Shown here: positions 17,701-25,149 of the stretch, piece by piece
Layout: each line of letters begins with the position of its first letter
Numbering within the stretch: position 1 is the first letter of the stretch
Assembly: GCA_021014325.1 (NCBI GenBank)
Contig: CM037472.1
Coordinates: 27,138,039-27,202,038, forward strand
Reading direction: 5' to 3'
Length of the DNA: 64,000 nt
Source: Plazaster borealis
Taxonomy: Eukaryota > Echinodermata > Asteroidea > Forcipulatida > Labidiasteridae
Notes under the pieces: generated by a model
Told to the model about the DNA's origin: nothing
The model's database searches: none
Seen by the model: the letters and a program-made list of their open reading frames with translations, nothing else
Position numbers and translations under genes: made by a program

Positions 17701-18083
17701 TTCTACTCATTGCTCAGAAACGATAGCATTTTAGGCAGAAATATTTTAAGGAACCCTTTCTACCATTACTTACTTTAAATCATGTAAGTTATGTGTGAAT
17801 CTGTGAACATTTGTGTTTTTCGATCTTACCAATAGTGTACAGGGCCTTTAAGTGAACAGCGGTTTTAATGACAGATGTAAAAATTAAATGTCAATGTATT
17901 CTTGTTTACTGATTGAGTCCCCTAAAAAATTACAAGAAAATGAGACTCGAAAATTAGCATTTTTAGAAGGTTGTGTTAAGAAAAATTCCTTTGTCCCCAA
18001 CACAGGACCTAGAGCTTCCTGAATCAAGTGGACCAGATATTGAAGATAGCGGCGAACCTCCAAAGAAGATTCTTAAGAGATAA
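8761..18083 (+). CDS. SELENOL: Selenoprotein L (thioredoxin-fold, two selenocysteines, UxxU)
   Basis: Eight exons: 8761..8872, 12531..12609, 12734..12833, 13501..13625, 14851..15058, 15696..15833, 16851..16958 and 18006..18083. All phases match, giving 315 residues if two in-frame TGA codons (14891..14893, 14900..14902) are read as selenocysteine at residues 153 and 156. They sit in HLIFVLLRHFA-U-LP-U-RDHVADL: a beta strand, a UxxU redox motif in place of CxxC, and a helix, as in the peroxiredoxin-like/AhpC-TSA thioredoxin fold. Then come a second strand (HVVVISFG), a conserved FLDADRLIYTAMGLG segment and GGNLVLDRHGNTLLIH. The UxxU pair is the hallmark of selenoprotein L, described from fish and marine invertebrates; its physiological role is poorly known, probably thiol redox. 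The N-terminal 130 residues are helical and less conserved. The C-terminal tail (DLELPESSGPDIEDSGEPPK) is acidic and disordered. A SECIS follows the TAA stop. Without TGA recoding the protein would end at residue 152. Confidence 0.93.
9890..10255 (+). repeat. tRNA-derived SINE-like repeat in selenoprotein L intron 1
   Basis: The stretch has a tRNA-like head (GGCGTGGTGGTATCT, then GGTTGGAATCCC as B-box-like) followed by ACTATGTGGATTGGGTTTT. The same order recurs at 49094..49330 (TAGCGTAGTGGTATCT, GGTTTGAATCCC, ACTATGTGGATTGGGCTTT). Open frames here are chance frames of the repeat. Confidence 0.65.
10310..10515. repeat. GAGACC-rich low-complexity repeat
   Basis: Degenerate array of GAGACCGAGAC-type hexamers on the plus strand, flanked by TGTGGTCTCAATGGG and a closing GGTCTC/GAGACC pair. 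Function unknown; no coding evidence. Confidence 0.6.
11471..11867. mobile_element. CAGGGCT-ended (hAT-like) MITE copy, SelL intron 1
   Basis: Starts GCAGGGCTCAAA and ends TTCAAGCCCTGC, a short inverted end of the CAGGG type seen in hAT elements. The internal markers are ACTGGAC...CAGGCC and ACAAGTCCAGCAGTCTTGTG. Related copies lie at about 12890..13215, 39857..40166 and 41720..42066. No target duplication was identified. Confidence 0.65.
12890..13215. repeat. CAGGGCT-family MITE copy, diverged (SelL intron 3)
   Basis: Shares TTTACACTTGGAGGCCAGAGG and ACAAGTCAGGTGGTCTTGTG-type blocks with the 11471 copy in the same orientation. The ends are eroded. Confidence 0.55.
13913..14110. mobile_element. 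GGGCCCAATT-family palindromic MITE copy (SelL intron 4)
   Basis: Begins GGGCCCAATTTTATAGAG, then CTTAAGCACAAAAAATAGC; ends TTTTCTGCTTAA ... ATGAAATTATGCCC. Internal GGTTACCAGCCAAAATGCC and AACTGGTATCGTGC are family markers. Confidence 0.75.
14354..14747. mobile_element. TTAAAGG-family MITE copy (SelL intron 4)
   Basis: Ends TTAAAGGGTCTGAATACGTT and AACGTATAATCCTTTGG. The interior (CATAAAACTAACCTGTGAAA, GATATTGCCGAAAA, ACGCTTCTCA) matches 51140..51532 in the same orientation and 22776..23144 in inverse. It ends about 100 bp before the Sec-coding exon. Confidence 0.78.
14891..14902 (+). other. Selenocysteine recoding site TGA-CTA-CCG-TGA (U-L-P-U)
   Basis: Two TGA codons three codons apart lie in frame in exon 5 of the selenoprotein L gene. 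The frame is open on both sides and joins the neighbouring exons in phase (the C139 codon is split TG|T across the intron). The motif sits after a hydrophobic beta strand, at the redox-active position of thioredoxin folds. Confidence 0.92.
16070..16265 (-). repeat. tRNA-derived SINE copy (SelL intron 6)
   Basis: On the minus strand it reads GGGCTAGATAGCTCAGTTGG (A-box-like) and later GGTTCAAATCC (B-box-like), as in a tRNA, followed by a non-tRNA body. Shared blocks occur at 43925..44095 and 48276..48470. The tRNA-like part lacks a good acceptor stem, so it is not called a tRNA gene. Confidence 0.65.
17497..17851. mobile_element. TTAAAGG-family MITE copy (SelL intron 7)
   Basis: Ends TTAAAGGTATTGTACACTTT and TAGTGTACAGGGCCTTTAA. 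The interior shares GTTTGAGCTTAATTGGTCATC with the 23219..23597 copy. Confidence 0.78.
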
Positions 18084-18123
18084 AGGATATAGTTTTTTTG
18101 TGCAAAATGATGTTTTTTCAGTG

Positions 18124-18194
18124 AATCTGTGCGTATGATGGCAAGGGTTTCAACCAAATCCATTGGCAGCCTTGGCTTGACAATTAAACAGATT
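18124..18194 (+). promoter_or_regulatory. SECIS element (form II) in the selenoprotein L 3' UTR
   Basis: Starts about 40 bp after the TAA stop. Helix I is AATCTGT (18124..18130) with ACAGATT (18188..18194), a perfect 7-bp match. The quartet strands are ATGA at 18135..18138 and TGA at 18178..18180. Helix II is GGCAAGG (18140..18146) with CCTTGGC (18170..18176), with one mismatch. The unpaired AA is at 18152..18153, followed by a mini-stem CCAA/TTGG around ATCCA, which makes it form II. There are 13 nt between the quartet strand and AA, within the usual range. A SECIS recruits SBP2 and the selenocysteine elongation factor. Confidence 0.9.
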
Positions 18195-18296
18195 AGAACT
18201 GAAAGACACGTTTTGTATGTTTATTTTGACACTATTTTCATAGTAATAGTAATTTTTCCTCATAATTTTCCCCTGATGGACTTCTTATAGATAAAA

Positions 18297-18471
18297 AATA
18301 AATGCCGGAAAATATTAGTTGAAAATCAGTTTGGTACAAATATTTTTCTTGAAGTGTTGCCAATTGGTTAATTGCCTATATAAGGTACCATTTTGGTTTT
18401 TGATTGTTTGTTAATGCATGGATGCAGTAGCCTTTCAAGAAAGATGCGAACCTTGTCATATTTGAAATAAA
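18297..18471 (+). terminator. Candidate polyadenylation signals of selenoprotein L
   Basis: AATAAA occurs at 18297..18302 and again at 18466..18471, both downstream of the SECIS, so either would keep the SECIS in the mRNA. Which one is used cannot be told from sequence. Confidence 0.5.
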
Positions 18472-18835
18472 TACAAAACTGTTTCTACACTGTCAAAAAA
18501 AAGTATTCCATGTAGTTATTTTATTTAACTTAGCTATGTTGTTTTGTTTTATTGGTGGTGTATATCTCTACGTTTATAGCGGAGATATTTTGGTCAGATA
18601 AGTTTATACTTTGCAAAGTTTTATTCAGTAATTTATTCACAAGAATTGCAGAGAACCTCGGTAAAATCGCTCCACAGTACACAATTCTCTGCTTCTCTTG
18701 TAAGAAACTTATGTTTAACTTTGGTTAAAACAATTCTAACTGGATAAAAGAATGTATGATATTTGGGGGGGGGGGGGTTATTTAAAAGAGGTTTAGTAGC
18801 AACTATTTTACACAATTTTTCAGTGGAGATTAAGA

Positions 18836-19078
18836 ATGTTGCTCATGTGGTAAAGTGTACATTGGCGAGACCGGTAGGAGACCGGTAGAGACCTTATACA
18901 ACTACAAGGCTGAAAGAACACAAAGACCATGGCCTCGGAGGGGAATGTGACAATATCTGCCATTGTTAAACACTCTGCTGATCTAGACCATGTCATAGAT
19001 TGGAATCAAGCTCGAATCGTAGCTCCTGCGAGACACTGGCATACCCGTCGCCTCAGGGAAGCTATTGAAATACACTAG
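18836..19078 (+). pseudogene. Broken GIY-YIG endonuclease end of a Penelope-like retroelement
   Basis: Translating across frames gives CSCGKVYIGETGR (the GIY-YIG core with a Cys-x-Cys before it), then TRLKEHK, then SAIVKHSADLDHVIDWNQAR and HTRRLREAIEIH before a TAG at 19076..19078. This block order is typical of the C-terminal endonuclease of Penelope-like elements. At least two frame changes and a duplicated AGACCGGTAG stretch show it is dead. The reverse transcriptase part is missing upstream. It might alternatively derive from another GIY-YIG retroelement. Confidence 0.75.
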
Positions 19079-19489
19079 TACAATACTGTGCCTTAGACAT
19101 CGGCTATTTCATCAGCAGCATTTGGCACACAATCCTACCACCCTATACTCATGATGATATCCCACAGTATACTGACACGCCCACACACACACAGGGCGCT
19201 CGCATTCCTCACACACAATGGGCAGCCCACACAATAACTCTGATATTCAGCTTGTAGATATTTTTGTAAATTTTTTGCAATTTTTACCGTTTTAAATCAT
19301 GTAATTATGTATGTACAATTCGTTGCAATTTTGCCTCTAGCAACAAGTTCGGATTTTTAATAAACCATGAATAATAAATGATATATTGCTGTGAAAAAAC
19401 ACGAGTTCTCTAGGAATTTGCAAAAATGAGCCACCGTATCGTCTTGCCTAATTACTGTAAAATAGTATCCATTCCTGTCCATTTCACCC

Positions 19490-19735
19490 GGACACTATTT
19501 GGCACGTAGTACGCGCCACTATCGTGTCCTGCGTCCACTGCTCATGCTCAGTGAAAACTATTTAGCAGCTGACACTTCCCTGCTTTTTTGCGTGACGCCG
19601 GCCAGTTTCCTACCTTCCGCCCAGGTAGTAGTTAATAACCAGGACAGTTCTTTTCAGAACTCCTGGATTTCGAAATCTACTCCGCGGCAGTAGAATAAAT
19701 AGCAAGACAACTCAAAGAACAACAATCTGCACAGC
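19490..19735 (+). repeat. Retroelement-linked terminal repeat copy (19.5 kb)
   Basis: Blocks CCTACCTTCCGCCCAGGTAG, AGGACAGTTCTTTTCAGAAC and ACTCCGCGGCAGTAGAATAA recur at 21870..22060 and, partly inverted, at 16420..16560 and 60031..60235. It lies about 400 bp after the GIY-YIG relic, consistent with a Penelope-like terminal repeat; this link is inference. Confidence 0.6.
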
Positions 19736-19939
19736 AAAACGTTACCGCAAACCGAATATACATTGATACCTCACCATGCAATGCCTCAAAACCCCCAGAA
19801 AAACATGGCGTTACCGCGAACCGAATATTGATACCTCACCATGCAATGCCTCAAAATTCACATAACGGGTATGGTTTTGACGAATATAGGCCTAGTTTCC
19901 TAGGCTGTAAACAAAAAGACCTTGATCTGTCTTTTTGCT

Positions 19940-20717
19940 GGAGTACGGGAAGTGTTAAAGGAACATTGAAAGAGAAAAAAGAAAGTCATAATTTTGACTT
20001 ATTAATCTCATAAGTTACTACAAGTCATAATTGTGGTGTATTATCATAAGTTAGTAAGTCATAATCATGACTTGGAAAAAGTCAAAATTGTGAATTACAT
20101 CTTTAATTATGTTATAAAATATGACTTAAAAATTATAATTATGAATACGAGATATATCTCATGAACTGTATAGGTCATAAATAATTATGATTTAATTGGC
20201 ACTTATGCTAATTCATAATTATGAGATGTAAGTCATAGTTATGACGTACGTTTTTCTTTTCTGAATGTCCCTTTAACTGGCGAGTACTTGTACGCCTACT
20301 GGTATATAGCGAAGTTTATAAAAAGTAATCTTTCGGATTAAACAAAAAAAATCCCGGACTATCTTTTCAAGTATGTTAGCATTAAACTCATAAAGTATAT
20401 CATGTATTTAATGAGAAGTAAATATAGTTTTTCTAGTAGTGACGACTGAGTGCATTTTTGTAAGTCATTATTGTAAGTCATAGTTAGGCTAAACTATGAC
20501 TTATAATCTCATACGTGAATTAGCATAATTACGACTTAATATGCCAAAGTCATATTTCTGACATTAGGCCTTTACAAGTTATATTTATGAGATATATCTC
20601 ATATAAGTCATAATTATGACTTGTACTGAATCATAATTGTGAGATATAAGTCATAGATAGGCCTATGACTTTTTAAATAATATTAGTCACAATGTCCCTT
20701 TAACGCTTCCGTACTCC
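19940..20717. mobile_element. TIR element (~780 bp) with internal GTCATAATTATGAC palindromes
   Basis: The left end GGAGTACGGGAAGTGTTAAA mirrors the right end TTTAACGCTTCCGTACTCC, and the pairing continues through GGGACATT/AATGTCCC, about 28 bp with few mismatches. The interior holds many short palindromes such as AAGTCATAATTATGACTT and GAGATATATCTC. A second partial inverted end (AATGTCCCTTTAAC) at about 20267 suggests nesting or a double element. There is no coding capacity. Confidence 0.7.
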
Positions 20718-21814
20718 CTAATATCGTCTGCATACGTAAATGCATGATGAACCCGCACTATTTAATGTCGAGGTCGGGAAGAGTTGAGAGTTGTATACCG
20801 TCATTTGGCAGTTTGCCCTACCCTCCAAGTTTGTTGATAGAACCACGGGGGATAGAGACGTTTTCCTTCATTCTTGAAAGAACGAATTATGGTCTTGTAT
20901 ATCAAACAAAAATGGGAGGTCTCATTTCACATGCGCGATACAACGTAAAATGCAAAGTGCCTTTCCCTTTCCCCCAATGATAATTAAAGACAGTGGTCAT
21001 CTTAGTGATGGTTATGTGAACACAAGTTAATGATAATCTAATTTTGTAGGAATTCTATTCCTGCTATAAATTATTTTATGTTGCGAGAGAGATGGCCTAA
21101 TTGAACTTGAATTTTAGTGTTGCTACCTGCATAAAGCGATACAAATTCTACCGCAATTTCTTTTTGCTAAGCAGCATTTTCTGCTAAATTGCTGTATGAA
21201 ATTTGGCCCAGGTAAAAAGCGCAAACAACAAACACGTTTAAGATTTTGTTTCCCCCACAGGACTTTGAAAACAGAGTCTGCACTCTGCAGTGCATATCAC
21301 ACTTCAGTGTAACTGTTTATTCCAAAAGAAATTATTTTCTATATCCCCTTTGCTTTGCAATTAATAGTTTTTAGCTGCAGTTTCACTCTTCCAACCTAAC
21401 TTAACGTTGCATCTCTTTGTTTACTAGTAAATAAATCATTGCTAACGTGATGGGCTTCCTGCACGGAACGGGTAATAATTCTTTCAGGGATAGGCCTAAA
21501 TAGCTAAAAATCTCATCCCTCAACCAATTTAAACTTCCCCTTTCTGTCAACTACATCAATGTTGTTTGCAACAATGAAACAAGCATATGAGTGCGCATGA
21601 CAGGCTTTTGGAAATTCCCTGGGATTTTTGCCGAATGTGCAATGCTATTATAATGGCACCACCACGCCTAACGCCTGTTAAAGTAAACATGACACGAAGA
21701 GAATAACCCATTGATTGTTAAAAGGAAAAAAAAAGATTTGTCTATACCATGGAGGGTATAAAGTATAGTATTTTCAACTGTATATGTGCTCATGTAGATT
21801 CAATCTATATATCT

Positions 21815-21850
21815 CCTGACGATGACTAGAGCACTATAGTCGAAACGCTG
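21815..21850 (+). ncRNA. Hammerhead-ribozyme-like core, copy 1
   Basis: CTGACGA (21816..21822, fits CUGANGA), then a hairpin GACTA (21824..21828) with TAGTC (21837..21841), then GAAA (21842..21845) followed by C. This is the spacing of hammerhead core, stem II and second core strand. It sits just before the terminal-repeat block at 21870. The cleavage-site U of the NUH triplet is not evident (GAC instead), so activity is doubtful. Penelope-like elements are known to carry hammerheads in their terminal repeats. Confidence 0.5.
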
Positions 21851-21869
21851 AGACCTATTTAGACTCACT

Positions 21870-22060
21870 CCGCGGCAGTGTAGTTATTAACGAGAAGTCC
21901 CCCGATCCACGTAGCGAAAGTAGTAGTCCCGACCGATTTCCTACCTCCCCCCAGGTAGTAGTTAAGAAGGACAGTTCTTTTCAGAACTGAGAAGTCTCCC
22001 GAATTCCGAATATTCTACTCAGCGGCAGTAGAATAAAAAGCAAGACAAGTTCTCAAAGAA
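21870..22060 (+). repeat. Retroelement-linked terminal repeat copy (21.9 kb)
   Basis: Same order of blocks as 19490..19735: CACTCCGCGGCAGTGTAG, CCTACCTCCCCCCAGGTAG, GGACAGTTCTTTTCAGAAC, CAGCGGCAGTAGAATAAAAA. Immediately downstream of the hammerhead-like core. Confidence 0.6.
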
Positions 22061-22490
22061 CAAAATCTACCTATATAGCAAAATCTACCTATCTTACTAT
22101 AAATATCTCATGTAGTAACCTTTTTTTTCCACAGGTCCCTCACACCTATTTTTAATATCATCCTACCTTTGATCTTGCTATTCTTTAATTGACCATTGTT
22201 AGTTGCATCATGATGCAACTTGCTCTCCAATCCCACCCTTTCATGTTTCCCTGCATTGTTATCGAACAATGCATTTACCCCTTTTATGGTCCAGTAATCC
22301 ATCCTTTCATACTATACATCCTTTGTCCTCACCACTTTACTCCTATTGGTTCATAGCCACCAATTGTTTCTGAAATAGAAACTTTGATTGGCTATAATTT
22401 TCCCGCTTCTTTCTGGATCCTTCCCTTAATCCCTTTCCCCTCTCTTTTTCTATAAATGGATATGTATTTGTTTGTACTTGTTTTATGCCT

Positions 22491-22517
22491 CTGAAGAAGG
22501 TCCGGTCTGGATCGAAA
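22491..22517 (+). ncRNA. Hammerhead-ribozyme-like core, copy 2
   Basis: CTGAAGA (22491..22497), stem GGTCC (22499..22503) with GGATC (22509..22513, one G-U pair), then GAAA (22514..22517). A TATAAA lies about 40 bp upstream (22451..22456). The arrangement resembles promoter plus hammerhead in Penelope-like terminal repeats. No proper cleavage triplet is visible, so it is probably a decayed copy. Confidence 0.42.
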
Positions 22518-22775
22518 GCTAAGGCCATCTACCCTACTTATTATATATAGCAAGTAGAGATATAGGCCTACACATGGTGTTACCGAAAACCAAATATAAT
22601 ATGCTCACAGTGTTATGATGCCAAATAAAACAAACATTGGCGTCATTTTATCCGGCATGGATGCTCGGGAGCAGATGTATATTCCCTTATAGTCCGGGAG
22701 CCCGGCAAGGTTAATTGAAAATATTTAGTGCAAAAGGTTTGAAGTGTGGGATATGTAGCACCCGCCGAGGGAACC

Positions 22776-23144
22776 TTAAAGGCATCGTACACGTTTGAGA
22801 ATGACTCTGATAATTAATGGCACTTGCTTGGTAAGAAGCAGCAGCTTTGGATAGTAGACTGCATTTTGAGAAACTTTTCACTTCGAAGTACTGCGGTTAT
22901 GGAAAAAAATATCACTTTTTTATCCCCCAAAACATTTGAATCTGAGAAGCGTTACGTGCAACGCTTCTCAGAGTGTGTATTCCAATCAAGACTATTATTA
23001 CCGCTCCAGATTTTCGGCAATGTCTCAAAAACGCTACCACCTTTTGAAATGAAATTTTCACAGGTTAGTTTTATGGTATCTACAACTATATGTATTTGAA
23101 ACAAACAATAGGCTCCAATTACCAAACGTGTACGATGCCTTTAA
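22776..23144. mobile_element. TTAAAGG-family MITE copy (22.8 kb)
   Basis: Perfectly paired ends TTAAAGGCATCGTACACGTT and AACGTGTACGATGCCTTTAA. The interior is inverse to the 51140 copy. Confidence 0.85.
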
Positions 23145-23218
23145 AATGAATTCTTAAGTGCACCAAGTGGTGCATTGGGAGGGGGAACTGCCCCCCTAAA
23201 CTCATCCAGGAATTTGAT

Positions 23219-23597
23219 TTAAAGGCATCGTACACGTTTGGTAATTTCCAAAGACCAGTGTTCTCATTTGGTGTATCCCAACGTATGCATAAAAATTAAT
23301 TAACAAGCCTGTGAAAATTTGGGCTCAATTGGTCATCGAGGTTGCAAGAAAACGATGAAAGAAAAAACACCCTTGTTGTACAAACATGTGTGCTTTCAGA
23401 TAGGAATAAAAACTTCTTGCAAGACGTTTTTATTATTTTAGTGAGAAATTACCTCTTTCTCAAAAACTACGTTACTTCAGAGGGAGTCGTTTCTCACAAT
23501 GTTTTATACTATCAACAGCTCTCTGTTGCTCGTTACCAAGTCAGTTTTTATGCTAATATATATTTTGAGTAATTACCAAACGTGTACATGCCTTTAA
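23219..23597. mobile_element. TTAAAGG-family MITE copy (23.2 kb)
   Basis: Ends TTAAAGGCATCGTACACGTT and AACGTGTACATGCCTTTAA. Only about 75 bp from the previous copy. The interior is inverse to the 7567..7936 copy. Confidence 0.85.
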
Positions 23598-24765
23598 TCA
23601 AAATGTTGAGTGCAAGCAAAATCCTGCAGTTCTTAACTAGTTTGTTCTAAGTTGAAATTGTTAACAATATAACAAAATACATTCGGCCTACCAGCTTTTA
23701 TTAAGATTAACCCCCTTTTTGTAAATTAAAAAAAAGTAAAAAGTCGTCAGAAATATAATTTTTTCATAGAAAAAAGTTTACTATAAGCGCACTCTCTGGG
23801 TATATTTCAAATAACGGGTGGAACTATCAACAAGTTACCCTCCGCTCAGACAGCTATACGGGTGATTATTTCATACCTATAATTGAGATATGCCCGAAAA
23901 GGTTTGTTTGGATACAATCATATTGCAGCGCCAAGGCGACGTTCCCATTGTCTACGATTTTACGTAAAGGTAGTGCGTCAGAGAGTGTGGCAGTGTACCC
24001 GTGTCTGTGCGTCATTCTCTGGCCAGCCTTGAACCTTCCCCTCGCGCCCTTCACGAGTCTTTTGTGCCTACGCGTGGGATTTTAAAACAAAATATTTCAA
24101 GAAGTTTAAAGTAGGCCTAATGCTATAAAGACCTAACGCTTTAAGAATGTTTGTGGATTCAAAATAAATGAACGTAGGCCCAATTGTTGCATTTTAATGA
24201 ACTTATCTTCACAAACTTTCGACAACTTCAGGAAGGGCTTTCGAACGTTGCACCATGGAGCAATGCTCCATGGTTGCACGTACCTTTTCCGTTGAAGCTC
24301 CGTGACTTCTTTGTGCGTTGATTTATTGGCACCATGCCATATTTGTGTTTATTATTAACTTACTTGTGGGACAAAGTAGCGTTCGATACGAAACTCGTCG
24401 TCGTTTGAATTTGTATATTGTGCTCCCATTCTACAAAGTCTTACAAGATAACTAGCATTGATGCAACTCCCCTCCCCCAAAAACAAACAAACAAACAAAC
24501 AAAACGAAACAAAAACAGCAACAACAAAACCCCTTATATTTTGTAACCGTATAGTTTTAGTTTACACTTTCCCGCGAGATATGTATACAAAAACAATTGA
24601 CTTCAATTGCATGTGTAACATGTTAGCAAAAAAACACACCAAAACAATTGGTTTATCTGGGCGGAGTTATTGATTTCAACATGCGTGCACACATTTTCAA
24701 TTGGTTTAATATAGCTCTTTCAGATCATGTACGCGTCCTATCTATTGTTCGTCAAGGAGTTGTGT

Positions 24766-24859
24766 GGGATTCCCCCAAATAAAACCCTCTGATTGGCTGT
24801 GATATCACATGTTTGGGCTAGCCAATCAGCTGTATGGAAAACTCAAAAGGGGAATCCCC
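24766..24859. promoter_or_regulatory. Paired kappa-B sites and inverted CCAAT boxes upstream of I-kappa-B
   Basis: GGGATTCCCC at 24766..24775 and GGGGAATCCCC at 24849..24859 both fit GGGRNWYYCC perfectly, 380 and 300 bp upstream of the I-kappa-B ATG. Between them lies a perfect inverted pair CTGATTGGCT (24789..24798) and AGCCAATCAG (24820..24829), containing CCAAT boxes on both strands. In animals NF-kappa-B commonly induces its own inhibitor through such sites; the regulatory role here is inferred. Confidence 0.72.
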
Positions 24860-25149
24860 TTCAAGATCCAAGAACCGGCGCTTCGTGGACAAACTGAACA
24901 CTTGAAAATTGCACCTCAACCAAGAAGGAAGGAATTTCTAGTTGCAGTAGATTTTACATTTTATCTTTCTGTATTTTGTGCTCCCTTTGGAATCAGTTTA
25001 GAACGGCAAAACCTGTGAAACTAACTTCAGTACTACGTAGATAACGTATTACAACGGTAAACGAGTTGTGTGACCGGCAACTGAAACAACACACAACGAA
25101 CGGTACAATTTTTGTAGTCCAGAGATTGCAGAAGCAAAGCCAAAGCAAA

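Larger units (their letters stand above)
18500..24700. other. Gene-poor intergenic stretch with retroelement and MITE remains
   Basis: Between selenoprotein L and I-kappa-B I find no host gene. It contains Penelope-like debris (18836..19078, 19490..19730, 21815..22525), a 780-bp TIR element (19940..20717), two TTAAAGG MITEs (22776..23144, 23219..23597) and a GGGCCCAATT fragment near 21160..21213. The open frames at 20744..20980 and 24458..24673 show no recognisable domain. Confidence 0.6.

Noticed and set aside
20744..20980. A 78-codon open frame after the 20-kb TIR element
   Set aside because: No recognisable domain, no splice partners and a location in repeat-rich DNA.
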